Source: Bryobacter sp. (GTDB lineage Bacteria; Acidobacteriota; Terriglobia; Bryobacterales; Bryobacteraceae). Taken from it: a stretch of DNA of 64,000 bases. The stretch is taken from the NCBI GenBank assembly GCA_022843625.1, contig JALHNH010000027.1, positions 28,852-92,851 of the forward strand. The letters are read 5' to 3'. Positions 9,321 through 19,349 of the stretch are shown here, one piece after another. The notes beneath the pieces were generated by a model that saw nothing but the letters and a program-made list of their open reading frames with translations, made no database searches and had not been told where the DNA came from. The first letter of the stretch is position 1; each line of letters starts with the position of its first letter. The translations under genes were made by a program, and so were the position numbers.

Positions 9321-10889
9321 ATGCGATTCTTCTTCCTGGCAACCCCATTCCTCCTGCTTGCCCAGAACTGGCCGCAAGCTGGCGGCCCAGCAGGCACCTG
9401 GCAAGTTACCGGCAACGAGCCACCCACTGCTTGGTCTGTCGCTCGCAATCAAAACATCGCCTGGCGCATCCCTCTTCCCAACACCGGCCAAAGCGGAATC
9501 GGAATCTGGGGCAACCGTCTCTTCCTCACCACCTTTGCCCCCGGCGAGAAGGGCTTCAGCAGTCGCATCACCGGCATGGCCATCGATAAAGTCACTGGCA
9601 AAACTCTCTGGAGCGTCACCCTCAATGGTGCAGAAAAAAGCCCCATGAACTACGCTTACTCCGACTCAACCACACCGACGCCTGCCACCGACGGCAAGCA
9701 CGTCTGGTTCACCAACGCGAGCGGCGAAATGGGCTGCTGGGATATGGACGGCCACGAAGTTTGGCGCCGCACCTTCAAGCCCTGGGGCCAACCCTTCCCC
9801 TTCAACAAACAATTCGAACCCATCCTCGCCGGAGACTATATCTACAATGTGGAACCCGTCGACAAGCCGGGCTGGAACTACCTCCGCGCCATCGATAAAC
9901 TCACTGGCAAAGTGGCCTGGACCAACGCGGACGGCACCACCACTTACAACACTCCGCGCCTGGGTAAAACCAAAGACGGCACCCTCGCTATTCTGCACGG
10001 CCGCGGTGGCTGGCACGATGTCCCTGAAGCCCCCGTAGGCCTCAGCCTCACCGATGCCAAATCCGGCAAGAGCCTCTGGCAGTTTGTAGCGGGTGACGGA
10101 ATAGAACAAGCCCCCACCTGGCAAGCCCTCTACGTCATGCATTGGGACCCCAAATACGCCTACTGGTTTCGCCTCAATCCCGAAGAATCACACCTTGTCT
10201 TCGACTCACAATCCGGCAAACTCCTCCGCACGCAATCCCTGATCCAGAAAGTGGATTACCGCCGCTGGAATAAAGCAGAATCCCGCTACGACGTGCTAAC
10301 CAACATCAACCTGCGCGAAGTGAAAGACTCGCTCCCCCTGCCCGACGGTGAAGTCCTTCGCGTCCAGCCCGCCTGGCACGCCAACATCGTAGTAGACGGT
10401 TATCACTATTTTCTTGTTAGCACCAACCACCGCCGCAATCGCAAGCCACCCAAAGGCCGCGCCGGGCCAGCTTACTCCATTGGGCGCGTCAACACAACCA
10501 CAGGAAAAGTGGAATACCTTGAGCTCCCTGTCGCTATCGATGACACAGGCAAGCGCATCTACGGAGTTCCGCTCCGAACCGAATCTACTAACTCGGCAGG
10601 CCTCGACGTAGCAACAGAAGACCGCTCGCGCATGGACGGCTGGGAGACCCCGGCCTTCTGGGGCAGCCCCGTGGCCCTAAACCACAAGATCTACTTCACT
10701 ATCTCTTTGGGTATCACTTACGTGATCGACTCAAGATCAAAAGTTTTGGACGACAAGGCAATCCTGAGCATCAACGATCTGGGGCTCCTGGGTAAAACCT
10801 GGAGCCAGAACACAATCTCATTCGATGGCAGGCACCTTTTCCATCGCACAGCCAGAGAGCTAATTGCTATTGGTCCACAATTTAAATAG
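9321..10889 (+). CDS. Secreted PQQ-like beta-propeller protein
   Basis: A 522-residue protein with a short signal peptide (MRFFFLATPFLLLAQ) and an N-terminal NWPQxGGP motif, seen in BamB/PQQ-repeat exported proteins of acidobacteria and planctomycetes. Propeller signatures recur: GIWGNRLFLTT, IDKVTGKTLWSV, IDKLTGKVAWTN, LTDAKSGKSLWQF, FDSQSGKLLRTQ. It lacks heme motifs and obvious dehydrogenase active-site residues, so it is probably a non-catalytic or uncharacterised propeller. It stands alone, divergent from the thioredoxin gene and 52 nt upstream of the TonB receptor gene. Confidence 0.85.
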   Translation: MRFFFLATPFLLLAQNWPQAGGPAGTWQVTGNEPPTAWSVARNQNIAWRIPLPNTGQSGIGIWGNRLFLTTFAPGEKGFSSRITGMAIDKVTGKTLWSVTLNGAEKSPMNYAYSDSTTPTPATDGKHVWFTNASGEMGCWDMDGHEVWRRTFKPWGQPFPFNKQFEPILAGDYIYNVEPVDKPGWNYLRAIDKLTGKVAWTNADGTTTYNTPRLGKTKDGTLAILHGRGGWHDVPEAPVGLSLTDAKSGKSLWQFVAGDGIEQAPTWQALYVMHWDPKYAYWFRLNPEESHLVFDSQSGKLLRTQSLIQKVDYRRWNKAESRYDVLTNINLREVKDSLPLPDGEVLRVQPAWHANIVVDGYHYFLVSTNHRRNRKPPKGRAGPAYSIGRVNTTTGKVEYLELPVAIDDTGKRIYGVPLRTESTNSAGLDVATEDRSRMDGWETPAFWGSPVALNHKIYFTISLGITYVIDSRSKVLDDKAILSINDLGLLGKTWSQNTISFDGRHLFHRTARELIAIGPQFK

Positions 10890-10923
10890 ATATTCCTGGA
10901 TGACCAAGTCAACCAGGATGAAA

Positions 10924-10935
10924 ATGTGATAGTAA
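10924..10935 (+). promoter_or_regulatory. Possible extended -10 element before the TonB receptor gene
   Basis: The sequence TGATAGTAA lies 7 nt before ATG 10942, resembling an extended -10 (TG-n-TAnnnT). If real, transcription would begin at or next to the start codon, giving a leaderless mRNA; no Shine-Dalgarno is visible. A similar string occurs before the DUF1592 gene. No convincing -35 is present. Weak, by eye only. Confidence 0.25.
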
Positions 10936-10941
10936 TTTGAC

Positions 10942-13900
10942 ATGCTGAAAACCTGTCTTTTCATCTGTGGGTTCACCTGTTTCTCTTTCGGTGCTTTTGC
11001 TCAAAGCTCAACCGCAACCATTTTCGGAACCATTACTGATACATCGGGTGGCGCACTACCAGGAGCAAAAGTAATAGCAACTCTCGAAGCCACCGGCTCA
11101 AAGGAAAGTACCGATTCCAATGACCGCGGCGACTACATTTTCCCCAGCATCCGTCCCGGCACTTACACGCTTCAAGTGGAGGCCAAAGGCTTCAAGCGGG
11201 CTCAGACCAAAAGCCTGCTTATTGAAGTCAATCAACGCGCCCGCCAGGACTTCTCCATGCAAGTCGGCGAAGTCCAGCAGGTGCTCGATGTCTCAGCCAC
11301 CGCAACTACGGTAGACACCTTCAGCGGAACTATGAAAGAAGTTGTAGATTCCGGCCGCATGGTAGAGCTTCCTTTGAATGGCCGCAACGCACTTCAACTT
11401 CAGGCCCTTCTGCCAGGGTCGATTCAAATGGGCACAGGCTCAGCGGCATCCGGTATTGCTCTCAACACCAACATCGTCTTTAGCGTCAATGGAGCACGGC
11501 CCAATAGCAGTGCATACACGCTCGACGGTGGCCTGAACATGGACATGTACAACAACCTCCCGGCCGCCTTCCCCAATCCGGATACCCTCCAGGAATTTTC
11601 CATTCTCCAGAATGGCTATAACGCTGTGAATGGCCGCAACGCTGGTGCCGTCATCAACATGGTCACCAAGTCAGGCACCAACGAATTTCATGGCGTCCTC
11701 TTTAACTTTCTGCGCAACGACAAGTTGAATACTCGCAACTTCTTCGCCGCTGGCGTTGACCCCCTGCGCCGCAACCAGTTCGGCGGTACCATCGGCGGCC
11801 CGATTCGCCTGCCAAAGTACAACGGCAAAGACAAAAGCTTCTTCTTTGTCGCCTACGAAGGCACTCGGCAAAGACTGGGTGCAACTTCAAGTTCCATCAT
11901 CGTACCCACCGCGCTCGAACGCACCGGTGACTTCAGCCAAAGCACTCTCCGCGGCACTCGAGTCTCGGTAGCTCCCCCAGAAACCGTCAACGCCCAGAAT
12001 CCCCAGGGCATTCCCTTCCCTAATAATGTCATCCCCTCCTCGCGCCTCGATCCGGTGGCCACCAGATTCGCCTCTGTCTTCATGCCCCTCCCCAACCGCA
12101 CTGGAAACATCTTTGCCTATAATGTTTCGCTCCCAACTGAAGAAGACCAGATCACGATCAAGCTCGACCATAACTTCAGCGAAAAGCAGCGCACCAACTT
12201 CCGCATGTTCTTCGATGACTTCCGTCGCAACCAAAATGCCGGCCTGCTGCTCTTTAACTCTCAGAACAATTGGGTCACCTACAATTCCACGCTAAATCAC
12301 AGCACCGTCTTCTCACCCAACCTGGTCAACACCGCCACTGCCACCGTTGCAAGAAATACTTTCGTCCGCGCTCCCCTGCCCACCGCGCCAGCTCTCGACT
12401 GGGCCGCGCTCGGCTGCAGAAGCTGCATCAGCCTTTCTCCTGAAGGCGTCCCGACAGACTGGGCCATCGGCATCAGCAACGGCCTCAATGTCCGCGTCGA
12501 CACCAACTTCCAGAGCTACATGATGAACTATCAGTTCATCGACAATTTGACCTATACCAAGGGTAACCACACTATGACCTTTGGCGGCGAAATCTCCAAA
12601 GTACGCCGCAATGGCCGCGAGTTCTTCCAGAAAGACACACAGTTCAGCGTCAACGGGCAGCGCAGCGGCAACCAGGGCTATGGCTATGCAGACTTCTTCC
12701 TCGGCGCGGCCAATGACGTCTATCAGAATTCACCTATCCGCGCCAATCAGTTCAAGTGGACCCCCTTCCTTTACTTTCAGGACGACTGGCGTATCACTCG
12801 GCGCCTCACTTTGAATCTCGGCCTGCGCTGGGAACCCTTCCTGATGGTGAAGGAAAAGAATGAAGAACTCGGTGCTTTCCGCGCTGGCCAGCAATCTACC
12901 GTATATCCGCGTGCTCCACTCGGCGCCCTCTTCCCCGGCGATGCGGGCATCCCCAATGGCATCGTCAATAACGACTGGAACAAGCCCGCACCGCGCTTCG
13001 GCTTTGCCTGGGACCCCTTCGGCAACGGCAAGACCAGTATCCGCGGCGGTTACGGCATCTTCTGGGATACCTTACGCCTCGTCGGCCTGAACACAAACTC
13101 CATCAATCAGCCCTTCTCCTTCGGGCTGCGTACCTTTACGGTTCAACTCAGTGACCCCTACGCCTCAAACCCCGGACAGCTGCAAACACTCCGGAATTAC
13201 ACCCCGCCAGTAACTGCCGAAGACCGGGCAAGACGCGCATTCATCTCACCTGTCACACACAACTCCGTTGACCCCAACTTCACCAGCGGTTACATGCAGC
13301 AGTGGAACCTCAATGTCCAGCGCGAAGTGCTCTGGAAAACAGTACTCACCGTTGCCTACATTGGGAGTAAAGGCACAAAATTCATGGTCGGCCAAAACAT
13401 CAATCCTGCCATCTTTGCCGCCGGTCAATCCACCACTGGTAACGTCGATGCAAGGCGCATCTACCAGGGCTTCGGCGAAATCCGCTCCACTCAGTCCACT
13501 GCAAACTCCACTTACCATTCACTCCAGGTCAGTTGGAACCGCCGCCTCAGTGGCGGATTCTCAATCCTCGGCAGTTATGCCTGGGCCAAGAGTCTCGACC
13601 TCGCCTCCAACGACGGCAACTCCGGCACCGGCAACCAGTCCACAAATCCCTTCCGTCAAAATCTCGACAAGGGCCCCAGCGACTTCGATGTGCGCCATCG
13701 CGTCGTCAACAGCGTGCTGTGGGATCTCCCCTTTGGACGTGGTGCCAATGGCTTCAAGAAGTATCTGCTCGCTGGCTGGCAACTCAATGGGATCTCCACC
13801 TTTCAGACAGGCTTGCCCTTCAGCGTCAACGCCGGTGTAGATCGCAGCCTCGCTGGCATTGGCCGGGACCGTGCTGACATTCTCAAAACTCCCGACGTCT

Positions 13901-14220
13901 ACGGAGACCGCTCTCGTGGAGAAATGATTCCTCGTTATTTCGAAACCACTGCCTTCGCCCTCCCCGCCCTCGGCACCTTCGGAACTTCCAGCAGAAACAC
14001 CCTCTTCGGGCCGGGAATCATCAACTTCGACCTTGGCGCATTCAAGGCCTTTAGCTTTACCGAGCGTCGACGGCTTGAGTTCCGCTGGGAAGTCTTCAAC
14101 GCTCTCAACAAGCCAAACTTCCTGAACCCAATCGCCGCTGTACAAAACGTCAATTTCGGCCGCATCACCAGTGCCCGCGATTCACGCATCATGCAGGCGG
14201 CCTTGAAGCTCTACTTCTGA
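10942..14220 (+). CDS. TonB-dependent receptor with carboxypeptidase-regulatory-like N-terminus (Oar-like)
   Basis: A 1092-residue outer-membrane protein. The signal peptide ends near GAFAQ. Residues ~25-100 form a carboxypeptidase-regulatory/CNA-B-like domain (IFGTITDTSGGALPGAKV, GDYIFPSIRPGTYTLQVEAKGF), followed by a plug (VELPLNGRNALQLQALLPG, NGARPNSSAYTLDGGLNMD, GAVINMVTKSGTNEFHG). A long barrel follows that ends in the typical aromatic terminus (ALKLYF). Acidobacteria encode many such receptors, generally assumed to import oligomers or bind extracellular polymers. It is closed by a strong hairpin terminator at 14245, so it is likely monocistronic, though it precedes the DUF1592/DUF1552 pair on the same strand. 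Ligand unknown. Confidence 0.93.
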   Translation: MLKTCLFICGFTCFSFGAFAQSSTATIFGTITDTSGGALPGAKVIATLEATGSKESTDSNDRGDYIFPSIRPGTYTLQVEAKGFKRAQTKSLLIEVNQRARQDFSMQVGEVQQVLDVSATATTVDTFSGTMKEVVDSGRMVELPLNGRNALQLQALLPGSIQMGTGSAASGIALNTNIVFSVNGARPNSSAYTLDGGLNMDMYNNLPAAFPNPDTLQEFSILQNGYNAVNGRNAGAVINMVTKSGTNEFHGVLFNFLRNDKLNTRNFFAAGVDPLRRNQFGGTIGGPIRLPKYNGKDKSFFFVAYEGTRQRLGATSSSIIVPTALERTGDFSQSTLRGTRVSVAPPETVNAQNPQGIPFPNNVIPSSRLDPVATRFASVFMPLPNRTGNIFAYNVSLPTEEDQITIKLDHNFSEKQRTNFRMFFDDFRRNQNAGLLLFNSQNNWVTYNSTLNHSTVFSPNLVNTATATVARNTFVRAPLPTAPALDWAALGCRSCISLSPEGVPTDWAIGISNGLNVRVDTNFQSYMMNYQFIDNLTYTKGNHTMTFGGEISKVRRNGREFFQKDTQFSVNGQRSGNQGYGYADFFLGAANDVYQNSPIRANQFKWTPFLYFQDDWRITRRLTLNLGLRWEPFLMVKEKNEELGAFRAGQQSTVYPRAPLGALFPGDAGIPNGIVNNDWNKPAPRFGFAWDPFGNGKTSIRGGYGIFWDTLRLVGLNTNSINQPFSFGLRTFTVQLSDPYASNPGQLQTLRNYTPPVTAEDRARRAFISPVTHNSVDPNFTSGYMQQWNLNVQREVLWKTVLTVAYIGSKGTKFMVGQNINPAIFAAGQSTTGNVDARRIYQGFGEIRSTQSTANSTYHSLQVSWNRRLSGGFSILGSYAWAKSLDLASNDGNSGTGNQSTNPFRQNLDKGPSDFDVRHRVVNSVLWDLPFGRGANGFKKYLLAGWQLNGISTFQTGLPFSVNAGVDRSLAGIGRDRADILKTPDVYGDRSRGEMIPRYFETTAFALPALGTFGTSSRNTLFGPGIINFDLGAFKAFSFTERRRLEFRWEVFNALNKPNFLNPIAAVQNVNFGRITSARDSRIMQAALKLYF

Positions 14221-14244
14221 TTCCATCAAGCTCTTGGTTTGAAC

Positions 14245-14276
14245 ACGGCCCGGTTGAATCCGGGCCGTTCGTTTTG
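14245..14276 (+). terminator. Rho-independent terminator after the TonB receptor gene
   Basis: A perfect 9-bp inverted repeat, ACGGCCCGG / CCGGGCCGT with loop TTGAAT, starts 25 nt after the receptor stop and is followed by a T-rich stretch (TCGTTTT). Confidence 0.85.
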
Positions 14277-14313
14277 CTTACCGCAAAGGCAAGTGTGATG
14301 ATCCGAAATTCAG

Positions 14314-14330
14314 AAAAATGATAGTATGAT
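14314..14330 (+). promoter_or_regulatory. Possible extended -10 element before the DUF1592 gene
   Basis: The sequence AAAAATGATAGTATGAT contains TGATAGTAT, an extended -10-like element about 20 nt upstream of ATG 14348. It resembles the string before the TonB receptor gene (AAAATGTGATAGTAAT). No clear -35 and no Shine-Dalgarno are seen. Confidence 0.25.
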
Positions 14331-14347
14331 GTCATCCTTCGACCAAT

Positions 14348-17300
14348 ATGAAGCTTTTTCAACCGAGTCGCTCTCTTCCCATCTACGCTGCCCTCACACT
14401 AGCCGCCCTTGCTGGTGCAACACACTACCTCACCGCCCAATCTACGCCCCCCGCTGCAGACGCTACAACCTTCGCCACCGACGTCAAACCCTTTCTCACC
14501 ACCCACTGCGTCAAGTGTCATAACACCGACAATCCGACAGCCGGCGTTCGCGTAGACCATCTGGACGCTACTCTGGACGAACGCCACATTCGCCTCTGGG
14601 AGGGCATCCGCCATCGCGTTGAAAACGGCACCATGCCTCCCAAGGGCTTGCCCAAGCCGAAGGACGAAGAGCGTCAAAAGGCCGCTGCCTGGATCGGACA
14701 AGGCCTGGAGATTGCCCGGCTCCGCCCCGCACCCAAAAACGGGATCACCCGCCGCCTCACCGTTTCTCAATATCGCAATACTCTGCGTGACCTTCTATCC
14801 CTGGAAGACGAGGTCGCTGACATCCTTCCGCCCGACGCCATCTCCGCCGACGGCTTCGTCAATAACAACGACACCCTTCAGCTTTCTCCTCTTCTTCTGG
14901 AATCCTATTTTGAGATCGCAAATAAAGCTTTAGCCCGCGCCATCGTTGATCCCCAGCAGAAACCCGTCGTTCAGAACTTCCGCATGGACTTCGGCACCGG
15001 CATCAACAAGAACCCCATCAAGGAGAAGCTCGTCCTCGGTGCCGGCAGTGCCTTGCTGGACCCCTCCGAGTTCACCGTCACAGAACTGACCCCCGCCAAG
15101 ACTTTCGCCTTCACTCCCTTCCGCATGCGTACCAAGTACCGCTTCATCGAGGGCTATCAGGGCAACGATACCGTTCGCGGCTGGCGGGATTTCGATAGCA
15201 TCTATCACTCTGTTTTTGCCGACATGCGCGGCTCCGGTGGCTACCCCAAAGGCAATGCGCATTCCGTCGTACCTGAAGGCCTCCTGCTTCGCCCCGCGAT
15301 CCCCAACGACGAAATCTTCGAGGGTGACGGCACCTATGGGCCCAAAGCAAATTTCAAGATTCCGATCCGCGAGATCCCCGACAACGGCCGCTTCCGCGTT
15401 ACTGTTACAGCCGCAAAATACAACGACGGCTTGATGCTGGATAAAGACACTCCGGCCGCACCCGCATCCACCCCCGGCGCAATCACCGTCCCCGAGCCCA
15501 CAGAAGCCAAGACCATTCAAATCGCCAAGCCCGGCGTCTACCAGGTCGACATCTACCGTGCCCAGGGCCAGGTGGAGCGTCCCCCCACAGACAGCTCTAA
15601 AATTACTCAATCCCGCATCGGCGTCTACGCCTTTGATGAGCCCAACCCGCAGGTCAAATTGAACGGCAACGCCGCCCTCGCAGACTCTCCCTTCGGCAAA
15701 GCTCTTTCACTCAACGGTGGAGACGACTTCGCCACAGTCCCGCGAAGCGCCGAGAACAATCTCCACATCACCAGCTTCACGATATCTCTCTGGATCCGCC
15801 CCAGCGCAGTCACCAAGTCCGGCATTCTCGCTGCTGGCGCTTTGGAATACACACCCGGCTGGGTGCTCGACATCCCCGATAACCGCGGCTCACTCCGCTT
15901 TGCAACCACCGGCCCCGATGGCACACCCAACGGCACCATCACTACCCCTCCCGGCGTGCTGCGTCCCAACACCTGGCAACACATCACCATCAGTGCCCCG
16001 CGGCTGAACCAGTCCCGCATCTACGTCAACGGCTACCAGGTCGCTGAAGGCAACATCAGCCCTGCACCCCTCGACAACCCCAACATCGAACTCCACTTCG
16101 GCCGCGTCCCCAAGCAGCCACAATCGTTCAAAGGTTCGATCGACGACGTCCGCATCTATACGCGCGTTCTCGCCATGCCCGAAATCCAGGCCCTCATCGA
16201 ACCGGGCCGCCAGTATGCGCTGCCGCCTCCAGAACGCATACAGGACATCACTGTGTCCCTCGGTGATCGGCAATTCAGCGGCACCCTCCAGGCCGGCTTC
16301 CTTCACGTCCGGCTGCCCGCCGGTCCTCTCGCTGTCAAGGCCAAGCCCGCCGGTGTCGCCGCGCTCGATCGCCTTGTCATCACCCCGGTCACCAACCCCG
16401 CCGCACTCCAGCGTCTCGCCGCACTCGAGAAGCGCGTCCCGCGCCTCGGCGTCCACCTTGGCTTCCGCCGCGATTGCGGCAGCTCACTTTACCCTGTCGG
16501 CAAGCCCAGCCTCGTTCCCGGTACAAACCTCACCCGCTTTACCTTTGAAGGGGTTCTCAACAACTACCCGCAACCCAACGTCGAAAAAGACAACGTTAAC
16601 TATCTGGCTGGCGTTAAGGAATTCGGCATCCGCAGCGAGTACACCGACGGGCGCGACATGCCCCGGCTTCTCATCCGCACCGTCGAATTCGAAGGGCCTT
16701 TCCTCGAGTCCTGGCCTCCGCCCGCCCACCGCAATCTCTTCCCGGCACGCCCTGCTGGCATAGACGACAAAACCTACGCGAATCAGATCATTCGAAGCTT
16801 TGCCACCCGCGCCTGGCGTCGTCCCGTTGCGCCGGCTGAGGTCAACCGTCTCACTGCCGTTTACGCCAAAGCGGCCGCCGCTGGCGCATCCTTCACCGAT
16901 GCCGTCAAGGATGCCTTTATCGTTACCCTCACCTCGCCTCAGTTCCTCTTCCTGGTCGAACAGAGTGCCACCCCCAAGCCCGAGCCGCTCACCCCTCATG
17001 AGCTCGCCTCGAAGCTCTCTTACTTCCTCACCAACTCGCCGCCAGACCGCACCACGCTTGCGCTAGCCGCCTCTGGCACGCTTCACAAAAACATCAACGC
17101 TGAAATCGACCGGCTCGTATCGAGTCCCCGCTTCGCGCGCTTCACCGGCGAGTTTGTCCAACAGTGGCTTGCCCTTGACAAGTTCGCAGTGCTTGAGCCC
17201 GACAAGAAACGCTTCCCCAATCTCACCCGCGATGTCCGCGCAGAACTCAAGAAAGAACCCATCCAGTTTGTCGAGCACCTCTTCCGCAGCAATCTCCCGG

Positions 17301-17974
17301 CCTCTCATCTCATCTCGTCGGACTACATCGTAGCCAACGAAACCGTCGCAAACTATTACGGCCTCGGCAGCAAGACAGAAAATGGCTTCGACTTCAAAGT
17401 CATCACCCACAACAAGCCAGAACTCGGTGGCGTCCTCACCCAGGCTTCCCTGCTCGCGGGCCTCTCCGACGGCCGCGAGTCCAACCCCATCAAGCGCGGT
17501 GCCTGGCTCGCCCGCCGCATCATCGCCGAGCCGCCTTCCGATCCTCCCCCCAATGTTCCTGCTCTGCAGGAAGACACCAAAGGCCTCACATTGCGTCAGC
17601 GCCTCGAACAACATCGTTCTGGCCCCGTCTGCATGCAGTGCCACCTTAAGATCGACCCCTGGGGCGTGGCTCTTGAACAGTACGACGCCAATGGTCTGAT
17701 CAAGCCCAAGCCAGCCGACGCCTCCAGCAAGCTGCCAGATTCCACCGTCGTCAACAATATCGACGAATTCCGCAAGTACTTGGCGCAAGACCGCATCGAT
17801 CAGGTAGCCTTCTCCGTCCTCAAGCACCTCGCTACCTATGCATGCGGCCGCTCCCTCACATATAATGAGGTCAACTACTTGAAGACAGAAGGCAAAACCC
17901 TTCGCGCCTCCGGGTACCGTATGCGGGACATGATTCAGTTCGTTGTGGCCAGTCCAATCTTCCGGGAGAAATAA
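14348..17974 (+). CDS. Planctomycete-type cytochrome c / DUF1587-1592-1588-1585 protein with LamG insertion
   Basis: A 1208-residue exported protein (signal peptide to ~residue 31). The order is PSD1-type cytochrome with CVKCH at 54-58, DUF1587 (LTVSQYRNTLRDLL) at ~130-195, and a LamG/concanavalin-like jelly roll at ~455-610 (FTISLWIRPSA, GSIDDVRIYTRVL). DUF1595 (ATRAWRRPVAPAEVNRL), DUF1592 (HELASKLSYFLTNSPPD), DUF1588 with a second heme-like CMQCH at 1095-1099, and DUF1585 to the end follow. This architecture is characteristic of planctomycetes and Solibacter-type acidobacteria and is always paired with a DUF1552 gene, as here with a 7-nt gap. Function is unestablished; a periplasmic redox or polysaccharide-associated role is proposed in the literature. 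Confidence 0.93.
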   Translation: MKLFQPSRSLPIYAALTLAALAGATHYLTAQSTPPAADATTFATDVKPFLTTHCVKCHNTDNPTAGVRVDHLDATLDERHIRLWEGIRHRVENGTMPPKGLPKPKDEERQKAAAWIGQGLEIARLRPAPKNGITRRLTVSQYRNTLRDLLSLEDEVADILPPDAISADGFVNNNDTLQLSPLLLESYFEIANKALARAIVDPQQKPVVQNFRMDFGTGINKNPIKEKLVLGAGSALLDPSEFTVTELTPAKTFAFTPFRMRTKYRFIEGYQGNDTVRGWRDFDSIYHSVFADMRGSGGYPKGNAHSVVPEGLLLRPAIPNDEIFEGDGTYGPKANFKIPIREIPDNGRFRVTVTAAKYNDGLMLDKDTPAAPASTPGAITVPEPTEAKTIQIAKPGVYQVDIYRAQGQVERPPTDSSKITQSRIGVYAFDEPNPQVKLNGNAALADSPFGKALSLNGGDDFATVPRSAENNLHITSFTISLWIRPSAVTKSGILAAGALEYTPGWVLDIPDNRGSLRFATTGPDGTPNGTITTPPGVLRPNTWQHITISAPRLNQSRIYVNGYQVAEGNISPAPLDNPNIELHFGRVPKQPQSFKGSIDDVRIYTRVLAMPEIQALIEPGRQYALPPPERIQDITVSLGDRQFSGTLQAGFLHVRLPAGPLAVKAKPAGVAALDRLVITPVTNPAALQRLAALEKRVPRLGVHLGFRRDCGSSLYPVGKPSLVPGTNLTRFTFEGVLNNYPQPNVEKDNVNYLAGVKEFGIRSEYTDGRDMPRLLIRTVEFEGPFLESWPPPAHRNLFPARPAGIDDKTYANQIIRSFATRAWRRPVAPAEVNRLTAVYAKAAAAGASFTDAVKDAFIVTLTSPQFLFLVEQSATPKPEPLTPHELASKLSYFLTNSPPDRTTLALAASGTLHKNINAEIDRLVSSPRFARFTGEFVQQWLALDKFAVLEPDKKRFPNLTRDVRAELKKEPIQFVEHLFRSNLPASHLISSDYIVANETVANYYGLGSKTENGFDFKVITHNKPELGGVLTQASLLAGLSDGRESNPIKRGAWLARRIIAEPPSDPPPNVPALQEDTKGLTLRQRLEQHRSGPVCMQCHLKIDPWGVALEQYDANGLIKPKPADASSKLPDSTVVNNIDEFRKYLAQDRIDQVAFSVLKHLATYACGRSLTYNEVNYLKTEGKTLRASGYRMRDMIQFVVASPIFREK

Positions 17975-17981
17975 CACACTC

Positions 17982-19322
17982 ATGAGCAACTCCATCCAAC
18001 TCGACCGCCGCGCTTTTCTTCGCGGCTTAGGTGGCGTAAGCCTCGCCCTGCCAGTTCTCGACGCAATGGGAGCCGAAGTCACAGAGCTTTCCCCGCGCCG
18101 ATTCTGCGCTATCTATACAGCCAATGGCATGTCTCTGCCCAAGGCCGAGCACAAAATTGATGAGTGGTCGTGGTTCCCCACCGCTGAGAGCAACGGCGAA
18201 TTTGTCTTCGGCAAGTCCACAGAACCGCTTGCGCCCTTCCGCAAGCACCTTAGCTTCATCGGTGGTCTTCACCATCCTTCCGGCCCCAAGGCAGACCCGC
18301 ACACCTGCTCCGACATGTGGCTCACCGGCGCTCCCTTGCATAATCCCAAGCCCGGCACCTACAACACCGTCGGCCTTGATCAGATCATAGCCCAGCACAC
18401 CAAGCAGTTCTGCCGTCAACCTTCGCTCGTTCTCTCGATCGACGCAGGCACCGGCTTCCTCTCCCGCACCGGTACCATTTCCTATAGTCTCGAAGGCCGC
18501 CCCATCCCGGCAGAAAACAGCCCCCGCCGCATCTTCGATCGCCTCTTCAAAGGCGACCGTGGTTCCCTCGCTGAAGAGCACGCCCGCTTGCAGCACCGCA
18601 TCAAGCTAGTCGACGCTGTCGCTCAGTCTGCCAAAGACCTCGATGCCAGCCTTGGCAAGTCCGACCGCGAACGGATGGACCAATACCTTACCTCGCTCAA
18701 CGAAGTAGAATCCCGCCTCATAGCGAGCGAAAAGTGGATCGACATCCCGCTCAAGAAGCAGGATTACTCGCACTTGAATCTTGAAGCCAGCAACGAAGGC
18801 GAACCGGCTGACTTCTACCGCACCATGTTCGATCTCATCACGCTGGCATTCGATGCCGACATCACCCGCTCGGTCGCCTTCATGCTGAACCGCGAAGATG
18901 GCATGGGCATCTCCGATACCTTCCCCATCAAGATGGGCCTTGCGAAGACGCACCACAATCTCTCGCACGCCACCGACAAGGAAGGTCAGTTGAACTTCGC
19001 CAAGTACGACAAGTTCCTCGCAGAGCAGGTTGCCTACTTCCTCGGCCGTCTCAACCATTACAAAGATCGCGACGGCAGCGTCCTCGACAACTCGATAGTG
19101 CTCTTCGGCTCCGGTGCCAGCACCACTCACACCCCGCGCAACTTGCCCACCCTCGTCGCCGGCGGTGCCAATCTCGGCCTCAAGCACAACAAGTACTTCC
19201 GTAACGGCGAACAGCGCATGTCCAACATGTACCTGAGCATCCTCCGCTCCCTCAACGTTCAGGTCGAAAGCTTCGCAGATTCTACCGGCACGCTCACATC
19301 GCCGGTCTTTACCCGCAGCTAA
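17982..19322 (+). CDS. DUF1552 family Tat-exported protein
   Basis: The start is placed at ATG 17982, seven nt after the upstream stop. The 446-residue protein opens with a Tat-type signal (LDRRAFLRGLGGVSLALPVLDAM) and matches DUF1552: RFCAIYTANGM, PHTCSDMWLTGAP, DQIIAQHT, SIDAGTG, YLTSLNEVESRL, ARS-like ITRSVAFMLNRE, and a C-terminal DNSIVLFGSGAS. The family resembles the sulfatase/DUF1501 superfamily and is genetically tied to DUF1592 proteins, so the two products probably act together in the periplasm. Tat export suggests folding or cofactor loading in the cytoplasm. Biochemical role unknown. A strong terminator follows. Confidence 0.92.
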   Translation: MSNSIQLDRRAFLRGLGGVSLALPVLDAMGAEVTELSPRRFCAIYTANGMSLPKAEHKIDEWSWFPTAESNGEFVFGKSTEPLAPFRKHLSFIGGLHHPSGPKADPHTCSDMWLTGAPLHNPKPGTYNTVGLDQIIAQHTKQFCRQPSLVLSIDAGTGFLSRTGTISYSLEGRPIPAENSPRRIFDRLFKGDRGSLAEEHARLQHRIKLVDAVAQSAKDLDASLGKSDRERMDQYLTSLNEVESRLIASEKWIDIPLKKQDYSHLNLEASNEGEPADFYRTMFDLITLAFDADITRSVAFMLNREDGMGISDTFPIKMGLAKTHHNLSHATDKEGQLNFAKYDKFLAEQVAYFLGRLNHYKDRDGSVLDNSIVLFGSGASTTHTPRNLPTLVAGGANLGLKHNKYFRNGEQRMSNMYLSILRSLNVQVESFADSTGTLTSPVFTRS

Positions 19323-19349
19323 TCCGGATTCAAAATCGCAACTTAAGAA

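Noticed and set aside
17063..18082. 339-codon minus-strand open frame
   Set aside because: Shadow of the DUF1592/DUF1552 genes in GC-rich DNA; composition without domain sense.
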